Shown: positions 41,658-49,553, counted from the first letter of the stretch. The stretch is 52,192 nt of DNA from JACVRM01 sp046262315 (GCA_046262315.1 JBHEMZ010000053.1:1-52192), one strand, 5' to 3'. Notes: generated by a model from the sequence alone, not told the origin. Numbers and translations are program-made.

Positions 41658-42611
41658 ATGGCAACGAAGACAAAACGGCGCTCCCCCTCGAAGCAGAATC
41701 GCCGGCAAAGGAGGGAGCTAGAGCACCGGGAGGTGCGCAGCGCACGCTCGCCGTGGCCGCTCGTCGCGCTCGCGGCCGCCCTGGTTATTGCGGGTGCCGC
41801 GGCCGTTGTGGTGACGCAGCGCGGCGACGGCAAGCCCGGCACCGGCACCGGCAGCACCGCCGCGGGAAGTCTCCCGAGCACGCCGGACTACCACTCGCTG
41901 CTTGTCGCCCCGAAGGATCCGAAGTCGCTGCTGCTCGGGACGCATCAGGGTCTCCACCGGTCGGCAGACGGTGGGCGCACCTGGAGCTTCGAGGGCCTGT
42001 CCGGACAGGACGCGATGAACCTCGCGCAGCCGAGCACGAAGGTGCTCTGGGCCGCAGGCCACGACGTCCTGGCGAAGAGCACCGACGGCGGCGCGACCTG
42101 GCAGGACGTGCGGCCTGCCGGGCTCCCCGGACTCGACGTCCACGGTTTTGCCGTGCACCCGCGTAACCAGGCGACGCTCTACGCGGCGATGGCGGGCCGG
42201 GGGCTGTACCGCTCCGTCGACGGCGGGCGCTCGTTCTCGCTCCTCTCGAGCGTCGTCGGTCCCGCCGTGATGGCACTCGCGGTCCTGCCCGGCGAGCGAA
42301 TCCTCGCGGGCGACATGCAGCGGGGGCTGCTCGTCGGTCGCGCCGGGAAGCCGTGGAGGCGCGTGCTGGCCGAGCCGGTGATTGGCCTCGCGGTCAGCCG
42401 CGCCAGGTCGGGCCTCGTGCTTGCCTCGGCTGCCGGCGCGTTCCGGTCGACCGACGGGGCCGAGACCTGGAAGCAGACACTCGAGCTGGCGGAAGGTGCG
42501 GGCCCGGTCGCCTGGGCGCCGAGCGAGCCGGACGTCGCCTACCTCGTCGGCCTCGACCAGGTCCTCTACCGCACGACCGACGCCGGGGAGACCTGGCACC
42601 CGGTCTCGTAG
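41658..42611 (+). CDS. Membrane-anchored beta-propeller (BNR/Asp-box, F510_1955-like)
   Basis: 317 residues from ATG 41658 after CAGGAGGG. A basic cytoplasmic start, one transmembrane segment (about 34-53) and an outer propeller with Asp-box repeats (SADGGRTW, STDGGATW, SVDGGRSF, STDGAETW, TTDAGETW). Resembles sortilin/sialidase-type propellers often found with SCO and DUF305 genes. No sialidase catalytic residues were recognised. Likely a scaffold or metal-related protein at the membrane. Confidence 0.8.
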   Translation: MATKTKRRSPSKQNRRQRRELEHREVRSARSPWPLVALAAALVIAGAAAVVVTQRGDGKPGTGTGSTAAGSLPSTPDYHSLLVAPKDPKSLLLGTHQGLHRSADGGRTWSFEGLSGQDAMNLAQPSTKVLWAAGHDVLAKSTDGGATWQDVRPAGLPGLDVHGFAVHPRNQATLYAAMAGRGLYRSVDGGRSFSLLSSVVGPAVMALAVLPGERILAGDMQRGLLVGRAGKPWRRVLAEPVIGLAVSRARSGLVLASAAGAFRSTDGAETWKQTLELAEGAGPVAWAPSEPDVAYLVGLDQVLYRTTDAGETWHPVS

Positions 42612-42625
42612 GCGGCGGCGGCGGC

Positions 42626-42733
42626 GTGCTCACCTACCTGATCCTGCTGATCTGTCCGGTCACGATGGGGGCGATGATGCTGTGGATGATGCGCGGCCGG
42701 CGGCGCGACGGAACGCCGCCGGAGGAGAAATGA
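42626..42733 (+). CDS. Small membrane protein (35 residues)
   Basis: GTG 42626 to TGA 42733, overlapping the next ATG. Reads VLTYLILLICPVTMGA, MMLWMMRGRRRDGTPP, EEK: one transmembrane segment with a Cys-Pro and five methionines, and a basic cytoplasmic tail. Methionine/cysteine-rich small membrane proteins occur in copper clusters (compare DUF2933-type), but no firm family assignment. Confidence 0.55.
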   Translation: MLTYLILLICPVTMGAMMLWMMRGRRRDGTPPEEK

Positions 42734-43368
42734 GCTCGTCCGAGCCGGCGCCGCTGGAGGCACGACGTGAACTCTCACGCTGGGGCGGGCGGGCCGGGCG
42801 GGCCGCCGCGCTCGTGCTGGTCGCAGCCCTCTTCGTCCTGCTTGCCTGGAAGCTCGCCGTCCAGCTCGGCGGGCCGGATCTTCCCGGCGACGTCCGGGCA
42901 GGCAGGCATCCGCCCGCGCCGACCTTCGAGCTTCCCGTCCTCTGGCGACGGGCCGAGACGTGGCCGCCGCCACTCCGTGCGGCTCTCGCGGACGATCGGG
43001 TGTCGATCGCCGAGCTGCGGGGTCGACCCGTAGTACTCAACTTCTGGGCGTCGTGGTGCATCCCGTGCCGGCGGGAGGCGCCGCTCCTGAACGAGTCGGC
43101 TCGCCGCCACGCGCGCAGGGTCGCCTTCGTTGGCATGGACGTGCAGGACTTCCCGAGCGATGCCCGCCGCTTCCTGCGGAAGTACGGCGTCGACTACGTC
43201 TCGTTGCGCGACGGCGCGGGAGGCACCTTCGAGGACTACGGTCTGCTCGCTCTCCCGGAGACTTTCTACGTCGACGCGCGCGGGCGCGTGGTCGCGCACA
43301 CGATCGGGGAACTCTCCCGCGAGCAGCTGGAGCAAGGGGTCGCACTGGCGCGCGGGCGGCGGCCATGA
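42730..43368 (+). CDS. TlpA-like membrane-anchored thioredoxin
   Basis: 212 residues from ATG 42730 with GGAGGAG upstream and an ATGA overlap with the small membrane protein. One N-terminal transmembrane segment (about 24-46), then a thioredoxin fold with the active site WASWCIPC (Cys 110, Cys 113) and the cis-proline segment LALPETFYVD. Acts outside the membrane as a disulfide reductase, typical in cytochrome c or copper-centre assembly. Its stop overlaps the SCO1 start. Confidence 0.92.
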   Translation: MSSSEPAPLEARRELSRWGGRAGRAAALVLVAALFVLLAWKLAVQLGGPDLPGDVRAGRHPPAPTFELPVLWRRAETWPPPLRAALADDRVSIAELRGRPVVLNFWASWCIPCRREAPLLNESARRHARRVAFVGMDVQDFPSDARRFLRKYGVDYVSLRDGAGGTFEDYGLLALPETFYVDARGRVVAHTIGELSREQLEQGVALARGRRP

Positions 43369-43997
43369 GGTGGGTGCTCGCCGTCGTGGGCGGCGTGGTC
43401 GCCGCGGCGATGCTGGCTGCCGGCGTCGTCGTGCTCGCGTCGGGGGAGGAGCGCGCTCCCGAAGGCGTCCAGCAATTCATCGGGAGCGTACCGCCGGCGG
43501 GCTACTCGCTCCCTGAGCTCGTCCTCCGCGACCATCGAGGCCGACCCGTCCGACTGGGGCCGTCACCCAAGGGCGCGACCGTGCTGACCTTTCTCGACAG
43601 CCAGTGCGAGGACGCGTGTCCCGTGATCGCGCACCGGCTTGCCATTGCCTGGGAGCGCCTGACGCCCGAGGAGCACCTGCTCGTCCGCATGATCGCGATC
43701 TCCTCCGACCCGGCCGAGGACACCCCCGCGGGTGTCGAGCGCTTCCTGCGCCGGCAAGGCGCCGGGCGGGCAATCAGTTACCTGATCGGCCCGCGCGGCG
43801 ACATCCGGCGCGCCTGGCGATTCTTCAAGATCCTGGCGTCGGCCGAGTCAGGCGACGACGAACTCCACTCCGCGCCGGTCCGGATCTACGACGCCCGGGG
43901 GGAATGGGTTTCGACGCTGCACGCTGGCGTCGATCTCACGGCAGCCGCCCTCGTCCACGACGTGCGCGCCGCACTCGCCCCCGGGGTCGCTCGTTAG
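43365..43997 (+). CDS. SCO1/SenC-family copper chaperone
   Basis: 210 residues from ATG 43365. N-terminal transmembrane anchor (about 4-25). Thioredoxin fold with the copper site CEDACP (Cys 81, Cys 85) and His 168 (DELHSAPV). Inserts copper into the CuA centre of cytochrome oxidase or serves in redox defence. Coupled by ATGA overlap to the TlpA gene, a common partner that keeps the SCO cysteines reduced. Stop overlaps the convergent DUF305 gene stop (TTAG). Confidence 0.92.
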   Translation: MRWVLAVVGGVVAAAMLAAGVVVLASGEERAPEGVQQFIGSVPPAGYSLPELVLRDHRGRPVRLGPSPKGATVLTFLDSQCEDACPVIAHRLAIAWERLTPEEHLLVRMIAISSDPAEDTPAGVERFLRRQGAGRAISYLIGPRGDIRRAWRFFKILASAESGDDELHSAPVRIYDARGEWVSTLHAGVDLTAAALVHDVRAALAPGVAR

Positions 43998-44581
43998 CCG
44001 TGATGAACACTGCCGGCGTGCTTCTCCAGCACGCTGATCTCACTCTCCTGCGCGGAAATGATCGCCGCGGCGAGCTCCTTCAGCTCGTCATGATCGGCGC
44101 GCTCTCGAGCGACCTCGGCCATCGCTATTGCACCCTCGTGATGCGGCAGCATCATCGTTGCGAACGTTGCATCGACGTCGACGGCCCCGAGAATCTCGTC
44201 GGCCCCGCCATGCTCCATGCCCAGTTCGCCTTCGGGCACGCCGAGCACATCGGGGAGTACCGGGCCGAGCGTGCGCGAGCCGAACCAGTCCTCGCGCCAA
44301 GCGAGCATCCGGTCGATCTCGCGTTGTTGCGACGAGATGATGTCGCGCGCGATCCGTTGGAGGTCGGGTTGCGTGAGCCCGCGGTCGCGGGCCGCCTTCG
44401 CCATCTCGATGGCCGCGAGGTGGTGTGGGACCATCGCGTCGATGAAGGCTTGGTCGTACGGCACCGATCCGGTTGCGGCCGTCCCTTCAGCCTCTGTCGT
44501 GGCCCGGCTCGACTCGTCGTCACCGCCGCAGCCCGCGAGGGCGAACGCCGCTGCGCAGAGCAACAGGGATAACTTCTTCAT
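43994..44581 (-). CDS. DUF305 lipoprotein
   Basis: 195 residues from ATG 44581 after CAGGAGGAGAC. Lipobox LAGC (Cys 18). Two DUF305 half-repeats, with MVPHHLAAIEMA (His 53/54) and MLPHHEGAIAMA (His 147/148), and histidines at the C-terminus (GSVHHG). The ferritin-like helical fold with paired histidines occurs near copper genes (CopM-type) and may bind metal. Convergent with SCO1. Confidence 0.9.
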   Translation of the reverse strand: MKKLSLLLCAAAFALAGCGGDDESSRATTEAEGTAATGSVPYDQAFIDAMVPHHLAAIEMAKAARDRGLTQPDLQRIARDIISSQQREIDRMLAWREDWFGSRTLGPVLPDVLGVPEGELGMEHGGADEILGAVDVDATFATMMLPHHEGAIAMAEVARERADHDELKELAAAIISAQESEISVLEKHAGSVHHG

Positions 44582-44644
44582 GTCTCCTCCTGTTCGTGGG
44601 GTAGCGGGCCTTCTCGACCCGCGGTGTTCAGCGGCGCAGGAGGA

Positions 44645-44941
44645 TCAGTTTCGGAATCGCTGGAGTACCGGCGGTGAGGCGCGGGCCTTGCGTTCCGCAG
44701 TCGGCAGCTGCACAGGGGTCGGGAAAAAAGGCGCACCCACGAGGACGAGGGAGCCCTCCGGAAGCGCAGCCGGGGTCGCCCGGCGGAGAACGGTCACGAG
44801 CAGCAGGCACAGTCCCGCGGCGCCTGCGGCCAGACCGGCGTGCGGCCCAGCATGGGCGAGCCCATGACCTCCGATTCCGTACGCAAGGAGCCCGGCAGCC
44901 GCGGTCGCCGCCAAGAGGGAGCGCGTGCGCGGGCGACTCAC
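44645..44941 (-). CDS. Small membrane protein of unknown function
   Basis: 98 residues from GTG 44941. Two hydrophobic segments (about 9-27 and 34-52) with His/Gly between (GIGGHGLAHAGPHAG), then a soluble tail. No known domain. TATCCT 6 bases upstream marks a leaderless start. It is upstream of DUF305 on the same strand and may be co-transcribed. Confidence 0.65.
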   Translation of the reverse strand: MSRPRTRSLLAATAAAGLLAYGIGGHGLAHAGPHAGLAAGAAGLCLLLVTVLRRATPAALPEGSLVLVGAPFFPTPVQLPTAERKARASPPVLQRFRN

Positions 44942-44947
44942 GGAGAC

Positions 44948-44953
44948 AGGATA
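44948..44953 (-). promoter_or_regulatory. Leaderless -10 box for 44645-44941 gene
   Basis: TATCCT on the minus strand, 6 bases before GTG 44941. Confidence 0.45.
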
Positions 44954-45020
44954 ACCCTCCGGCTCAGGCCTCTCCGTTCTCGGCGCGGGGGTTCAACTGG
45001 ATCGCCGATCGACGCCGGGG

Positions 45021-45026
45021 TACGAT
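45021..45026 (+). promoter_or_regulatory. Leaderless -10 box for DUF4242 gene
   Basis: TACGAT, 6 bases before GTG 45033. Confidence 0.5.
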
Positions 45027-45032
45027 CACGTC

Positions 45033-45314
45033 GTGCCGCGCTACCTGATCGTCCGGCGGTTCTCGGTGGACGAGGAGCAGATGCCCGTCGTCGGCCGGAG
45101 GTCGCGCGAGATCGTCGAGCAACAGTTCCCTGAAATCGTGTGGGAGCACAGCCACGTGGTGGTCGACGATGACGGCACGGTGCGCACGTACTGCGTGTAC
45201 GAGGCGCCCGACGTCGAGACCGTACGGAGCCACGCGACGGCGCTCGGCCAGCACGATGTAGAGCTGCTCCGCGAGATCGCGGGCGACGTGACCCCGGCTG
45301 ACTTTCCCGGCTAG
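45033..45314 (+). CDS. DUF4242 (SCO4226-type nickel-binding-like) protein
   Basis: 93 residues from GTG 45033. Ferredoxin-like small domain with YLIVRRF at the start, IVWEHSHVVVDDDGTVRTYCVYEAPD in two segments, and VRSHATALGQ. Resembles DUF4242 proteins, one of which (SCO4226) binds nickel; His and Cys residues are kept in matching places. Physiological role unclear. Its stop shares CTAG with the convergent chimeric gene. Confidence 0.8.
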   Translation: MPRYLIVRRFSVDEEQMPVVGRRSREIVEQQFPEIVWEHSHVVVDDDGTVRTYCVYEAPDVETVRSHATALGQHDVELLREIAGDVTPADFPG

Positions 45315-47080
45315 TCCGTCTCCTCCGGACCGAGCCCCAGCAGGCGCGCGTCGCGGACGTGGTACGCCGCCGAGTGGGCGAGCGCCAGCCGTCGGCGGAG
45401 ATCCCCGCGACGCTCCTCGTCTTCGGCCGGCACCAGGTCGAGGGCATCCCTGTAGAGGGCTGCCGCCTGCTCCTTCGCCCAGCCTCGTTCGGCCTGCGCC
45501 GCCGCCGCGACGAAGTAGTCGATGGCACGGAGTTCCTCACCGGCATCCCGCCAGTGCCGGGCCAGGGCCGCGGCCGCCTCGCCGGTCTCCGACGTCGCCT
45601 GCTCCAGATAGCGCGCGACCCCCGCGTGACGCTCACGCCGCTGGGTACGCGGAAGCAGGTCGTAGGCGACGTCGCGGATGAGCACGTGCTTGAAGGTGAA
45701 CTGCTGGTCGCCTTCGATGGCGGAGACGCGCTCGCGGCGGACGAGATCGCGGAGCTCGACCGCTGCGAGCAGTTCCGGGAGGCGGGCCGGATCTTCTGTC
45801 ATCTGCTCGAGCGCACCTAGCCAGAAGACCTTGCCCACCACGGCCGCGTCGAGGAGGATCGCGCGCTCGGCTGGGGGCAGTGCGTCGAGGCGTGCCGCGA
45901 CGATGCCCCGCACGCCGCTCGGCAGTGGCATCGCCTGGTCGGCGGCCTCGGCCATCGTCGCCGCGAGCTGCTCGAGGAACAGCGGGTTGCCCTCGCCCGT
46001 CTCGGCGATGCGCTCCGCTCGCTGGCCGCGCTCGCCGGCCGAGAGCTTGTCCAACAGTCGCGTCGCCAGCTCGCGTGCGTCGTCGGCGCCGAGCGGCTCG
46101 AGCGGGAGCGCAGAGTAGGCCGGCATGCCTGATCCCCACCCCGGGGCCAGATCGAGCAACTCCGGCCGGGCGAGGGCAAGGACGAGGATCGGCAGATCGC
46201 GGAGGTGGCTGCCCAAGAGCTGGACGAGGTCGAGCAGCCCGCCGTCGGCCCAGTGGAGGTCCTCGAAGACGAGCAGCGTGGGCCGCTCGCGCGCGACCGC
46301 CTCGATGAACGAGCGCACCGAGAAGAAAAGCGTGGCGCGATCGGCCACTGCACCCTGCTCGTCCAATCCGACCAGGATCGCCAGATGCTCGGCAACGTCG
46401 CCGGCCTCGCTCCCGTCGAGAAGTGTCGACACACGCGCGCGCAGCTTTTCCAGGCCCGTTTCGACTGGATCGCTCTCGAAGATGCCGCACAGCTGCTTCA
46501 GCTGGGAAGCGAACCCGCCGTAGGCGCTGCTCTCACGATAGGGCAGCGAGCGGCCGCGCACGGTTCGCCCGCCGGAGGCCTCAACGGCGCGCGCCAGGCC
46601 GAAATCGGCAACCTTGACCGAGCCGTCGTCACCAAGCAGCACGTTCTCAGGTTTGACGTCGCGGTGCACGAGGCCGGCTCGGTGCGCAGCCGCCAGCGCG
46701 AGCAGGACCGGCTCCAAGACCGACAGCGCCTGGGCAGGGGAGAGGCGGCCGCGCTCGGCGAGCACGTCGCGCAGCGTGCGACCCGTGACCAGCTCCATGA
46801 CCAGGAAGACGAGACCGTCGTGACAGCCCTGGTCGAAGACGCTCACGACATTGCCGGAGCTCAGCCGGGCGGCTGCCCTTGCCTCACGGGTGAAGCGGGC
46901 CAGGAAGTCGGCCTCCTCGGCCAGCCCCGGATGCATGACCTTGATGGCGACCACGCGGTCCAGCCGCTCGTCGAGACCCCGGTAGACCGTCGCCATGCCA
47001 CCCCGGGCGATCCGCGCCTCAATGCGGTATCGCCCTTCCAGCCGCGTCCCGACGAGCGGGTCGGCCAGCGAAGTGGTCAC
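45311..47080 (-). CDS. Chimeric protein: N-lobe of PknL-like kinase fused to C-terminal part of cyclase-type AAA ATPase
   Basis: 589 residues from GTG 47080 (leaderless TAGACT). Residues 1-167 are a Ser/Thr kinase start: RGGMA loop, Lys 47, HRDVKPEN with Asp 141, DFG 159-161. The activation loop, APE motif and rest of the C-lobe are missing. From about residue 175 (RGRSLPY) the protein matches the cyclase-associated ATPases at 1-6.7 kb, but after their Walker A, so the ATP loop is missing too. Walker B-like VFEDLHWADG lies near 271-280, with TPR-like helices after. Neither half should be active. True kinase-AAA fusions keep both motifs, so this is a recombinational or assembly join near 46,560. 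Confidence 0.75.
   Translation of the reverse strand: MTTSLADPLVGTRLEGRYRIEARIARGGMATVYRGLDERLDRVVAIKVMHPGLAEEADFLARFTREARAAARLSSGNVVSVFDQGCHDGLVFLVMELVTGRTLRDVLAERGRLSPAQALSVLEPVLLALAAAHRAGLVHRDVKPENVLLGDDGSVKVADFGLARAVEASGGRTVRGRSLPYRESSAYGGFASQLKQLCGIFESDPVETGLEKLRARVSTLLDGSEAGDVAEHLAILVGLDEQGAVADRATLFFSVRSFIEAVARERPTLLVFEDLHWADGGLLDLVQLLGSHLRDLPILVLALARPELLDLAPGWGSGMPAYSALPLEPLGADDARELATRLLDKLSAGERGQRAERIAETGEGNPLFLEQLAATMAEAADQAMPLPSGVRGIVAARLDALPPAERAILLDAAVVGKVFWLGALEQMTEDPARLPELLAAVELRDLVRRERVSAIEGDQQFTFKHVLIRDVAYDLLPRTQRRERHAGVARYLEQATSETGEAAAALARHWRDAGEELRAIDYFVAAAAQAERGWAKEQAAALYRDALDLVPAEDEERRGDLRRRLALAHSAAYHVRDARLLGLGPEETD
46550..46575. other. Junction between Thermoleophilia-like and Actinomycetia-like sequence
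   Basis: Codons for residues 169-177 of the chimeric gene. Left of it the protein matches the cyclase/ATPase family of this window; right of it the gene order matches a PknL/Rv2175c/crt/mpt locus. The reading frame is kept. Confidence 0.65.
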
Positions 47081-47086
47081 CCGGCC

Positions 47087-47092
47087 AGTCTA
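47087..47092 (-). promoter_or_regulatory. Leaderless -10 box for PknL-like gene
   Basis: TAGACT on the minus strand, 6 bases before GTG 47080. Confidence 0.5.
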
Positions 47093-47182
47093 CGTTCGCC
47101 GACACGCCGACGCCGCTGTCGCGCAGCGGCGCGCCGACCTGATAATGCCTCAGCCTGAGGGGGGAAATGGGTGGGAGTGAGG

Positions 47183-47632
47183 CTATTGCACGAAGCTTTC
47201 CACCGGCACGGCATTGGCGGCCATGAGCAGCACGACGGCGTACTGAAAGATCACCATGAGGGCGACCGTTGCCGCGGCGCCGGCCACGATGCGCGGCCAT
47301 AGCATTTCGGGCTCGGGTCGCAGCAGCGACCACAGCGCGAGCGCGAAGGCGACGATCGCTATCCCGATGCCCAGGTAGGCGAGGTTCTTGGCCGACTCGG
47401 CTGGAGCCTGATCGTTGTAGGAGAAGGAGGAGATGAGGGACAGCGGCCCGACCAGCGCGACCAAGCCGGAAGACGCGAGGGCGAACGCCGAAAGGGCGAG
47501 TGCACCGGGTGAGATGAGGGCCGCCAGCGTGTGCCGCCAGTAACCCTCTTCGGTGCCCCCGTCGTCGGCCTCGAGTTCCTCCGTTTGTCTGGCGTGGCGG
47601 GTGGGTTCCTCGGTCGGTTCGACAACGGTCAT
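47183..47632 (-). CDS. Membrane protein of unknown function
   Basis: 149 residues from ATG 47632. Acidic N-terminus of about 35 residues, then three hydrophobic segments (about 39-70, 84-104 and 113-138). No known domain. TAGGCT 6 bases upstream is a leaderless -10. It lies between the PknL-like kinase gene and the divergent Rv2175c-like gene, an insertion relative to the Mycobacterium arrangement where those two are adjacent and divergent. Confidence 0.75.
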   Translation of the reverse strand: MTVVEPTEEPTRHARQTEELEADDGGTEEGYWRHTLAALISPGALALSAFALASSGLVALVGPLSLISSFSYNDQAPAESAKNLAYLGIGIAIVAFALALWSLLRPEPEMLWPRIVAGAAATVALMVIFQYAVVLLMAANAVPVESFVQ

Positions 47633-47638
47633 GGTTGC

Positions 47639-47644
47639 AGCCTA
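47639..47644 (-). promoter_or_regulatory. Leaderless -10 box for 47183-47632 gene
   Basis: TAGGCT on the minus strand, 6 bases before ATG 47632. Confidence 0.5.
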
Positions 47645-47696
47645 GGGCCCTGGACCGCGCCGGGCGCGGCACCGGCAACCGTGGCAGGCTAACGGC

Positions 47697-48035
47697 GTGA
47701 CCGACATCGCTGCCCACTGGCTCACCGTCCCCGAGGTTGCCGAGCGGCTCAACGTGCCGGTTACCCGAGTACGTCAACTGTTGCGCGATGGATGCCTGCT
47801 GGCGACCAGGATCGATGGGGTGCTGCAGATCCCTGCCGACTTCATCGGGGAGGGGGTCATCGTCAAGGGCCTGCAGGGCACCATCACGCTGCTGCGCGAC
47901 GCCGGCCATGACGATGAGGAGGCGTTGCGCTGGCTGTATGCCCCGGACGAATCACTGCCTGGTACGCCGATCCAAGCGCTGGTAGAAAATCGTGGCACCG
48001 AGGTCAAACGTCGCGCGCAGGCATCGGCCTTCTGA
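47697..48035 (+). CDS. Rv2175c-like winged-helix DNA-binding protein
   Basis: 112 residues from GTG 47697. Starts with a helix-turn-helix (HWLTVPEVAERLNVPVTRVRQLL) and continues with RIDGVLQIPADFI and VKGLQGTITLLRDAGHDDEEALRWL, the pattern of M. tuberculosis Rv2175c. In that species it is a DNA-binding substrate of the neighbouring kinase PknL, which lowers its DNA binding on phosphorylation. A PknL-like N-lobe is encoded 600 bases away, divergently, but is truncated here. Confidence 0.88.
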   Translation: MTDIAAHWLTVPEVAERLNVPVTRVRQLLRDGCLLATRIDGVLQIPADFIGEGVIVKGLQGTITLLRDAGHDDEEALRWLYAPDESLPGTPIQALVENRGTEVKRRAQASAF

Positions 48036-48041
48036 CTCCAA

Positions 48042-48365
48042 TTGAGGGGCACTTACCTGTTCGTGCTGCTGGCCTGCCTGCTCTGCACGCTCCCTCTGGA
48101 GATCGCCCTGGGGGTCCGGGTCTATCGGCGCTGGCGCCGGCTGGTCCTGACCCTGCTGCCGGTACTTGTGGTGTTCCTCGCGTGGGACCTGGCCGCCATC
48201 GCCGCCGGGCACTGGACCTTCGACCCCGCTCAGCTGGTCGGGGTGGTGCTGCCCGGCCGCTTGCCGGTGGAGGAACTGCTCTTCTTCGTGGTGATTCCGA
48301 CGTGCGCAATCCTCGGGTTCGAGGCAGTGCGCGCCGTCGGCAAGTGGCCGGCCGGCAACGAGTGA
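48042..48365 (+). CDS. crtYc: Lycopene cyclase domain protein, CrtYc type
   Basis: 107 residues from TTG 48042, 6 bases after the Rv2175c-like gene. Three hydrophobic segments with the lycopene cyclase-domain motif RLPVEELLFFVVIP. Heterodimeric CrtYc/CrtYd cyclases convert lycopene ends to beta or epsilon rings in the membrane. The TTG start is inferred from the close match of LRGTYLFVLLACLLCTLPLE to family N-termini. The stop overlaps the CrtYd GTG. Confidence 0.88.
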   Translation: MRGTYLFVLLACLLCTLPLEIALGVRVYRRWRRLVLTLLPVLVVFLAWDLAAIAAGHWTFDPAQLVGVVLPGRLPVEELLFFVVIPTCAILGFEAVRAVGKWPAGNE

Positions 48366-48664
48366 CGTACACGTTGGCGGCGATCCTGGGCGTCCTCGGC
48401 GCGGCCGTGGTCGACCTCGCTGTGCTGCGTACGCGCCTGTTGGTCCGCAAGGTGTTCTGGATTGCGTACGCGATCGTGCTGCTCTTCCAGCTGGTGGTGA
48501 ACGGAATCATCGCCGGACGCCACATCGTGCGCTATGACCCGGCGGTCATCGTCGGCCCGCGGGTCGCCCACGCGCCGGTCGAGGACCTGCTGTTCGGCTT
48601 CGCGATGGTGCTGCTCACGTTGTCGACGTGGACCTGGTTGGGCCGCCGGGGCGTGCAGCCATGA
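48362..48664 (+). CDS. crtYd: Lycopene cyclase domain protein, CrtYd type
   Basis: 100 residues from GTG 48362, overlapping the crtYc stop (GTGA). Three hydrophobic segments and the second-domain motif HAPVEDLLFGFAMVLLT. Partner of CrtYc. The 3' end overlaps the convergent crtB gene by 50 bases. Confidence 0.88.
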   Translation: MTYTLAAILGVLGAAVVDLAVLRTRLLVRKVFWIAYAIVLLFQLVVNGIIAGRHIVRYDPAVIVGPRVAHAPVEDLLFGFAMVLLTLSTWTWLGRRGVQP

Positions 48665-49553
48665 CGGCCCGCAGCAGCGCCGGCGCTACCACCATGACCC
48701 TGCGCTGCAGGCCGACTGACACGCGCCGGTCGAGGACCTGGTAGTCGGCGCGTTCGACCTCGTCGAGGATCCGGCCGTAGAGGGTGAACGCGGTCTGTAC
48801 GCAGCCTCGGGAGGCAGGATGGAGCAACCTGATCCCCGGCTTGGCGGAGCGGAAGATCTCGCGGGCCCGCGCGATCTCGTAGGCAAGCAGCCGGCGGATC
48901 GCGCCGGTCACCACGCCCCGTTCGAGGCACGGCCGGTCGACGCCGAAGTGCTCCAGGTCTTCCACCGGAAGATAGATCCGGCCGCGCCGCAGGTCCTCGC
49001 CGACATCACGGATGAAGTTGGCGAGCTGGAAAGCGATGCCCAGATCGGCCGCGTAGGGCTCGACGACGGCCCGCGGCACCCCGGGATGGCCCAGCACCGG
49101 CACCATCTGCAGGCCGATCACCGCCGCCGACCCGTACATGTACGTCATCAGGTCGTCGTAGGACTTGTACTCGACCACGGTGAGGTCCATCCGCATCGAG
49201 TCGAGGAACGCCTCGAAGTAGGACGGCGGGAGTTCCCACTGGTCGATCGTGTCGAAGATCGCCGGCAGCACACCGTCGTCGCCTTCGCGGGAACCGAAGC
49301 GATCGCTCCACGCGGCCAGCTCGGCTGCCTTCTCGGCGGCGGTCATCGTTGCGTCGAGATCGTCAACGATTTCGTCGGCGTACCGGGCGAATCCGTAAAG
49401 CGCATGCACGTACGGTCGCTTCTCCGGTGGCAGCAGCAAGGTGGCGAGGTAGTACGTTTTGCCGTGCGCGGCATTGAGCCGGCGACAGGCCTCGTACGAG
49501 ACGCGCAAATCCGGTGCGGTGATCCCGGCGGCGGTGAGCTCCCGGCTGCTCAA
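48615..49553 (-). CDS. crtB: Phytoene synthase
   Basis: 312 residues from TTG 49553, which overlaps the mannosyltransferase stop as TTGA. Squalene/phytoene synthase fold with both aspartate-rich motifs: RYADEIVDD (Asp 60, Asp 64) and NFIRDVGEDLRRGRIYLP. Condenses two GGPP to phytoene. Desaturase (crtI) and GGPP synthase genes are not in the window. Confidence 0.93.
   Translation of the reverse strand: MSSRELTAAGITAPDLRVSYEACRRLNAAHGKTYYLATLLLPPEKRPYVHALYGFARYADEIVDDLDATMTAAEKAAELAAWSDRFGSREGDDGVLPAIFDTIDQWELPPSYFEAFLDSMRMDLTVVEYKSYDDLMTYMYGSAAVIGLQMVPVLGHPGVPRAVVEPYAADLGIAFQLANFIRDVGEDLRRGRIYLPVEDLEHFGVDRPCLERGVVTGAIRRLLAYEIARAREIFRSAKPGIRLLHPASRGCVQTAFTLYGRILDEVERADYQVLDRRVSVGLQRRVMVVAPALLRAVMAARPGGPTRSTSTT

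Noticed and set aside
46550..46557. GCGGCCGC (NotI site) at the chimeric junction as a sign of cloning
   Set aside because: The octamer is expected in DNA this GC-rich and also occurs near 39493 with no junction.
45311..47080. A natural PknK-like kinase-AAA fusion
   Set aside because: Such proteins keep a whole kinase domain and a Walker A; both are missing here at the join.
48042..48048. TTGAGGG before crtYc as a SARP heptamer
   Set aside because: Single copy with no 11-base repeat, and it is the start codon itself.
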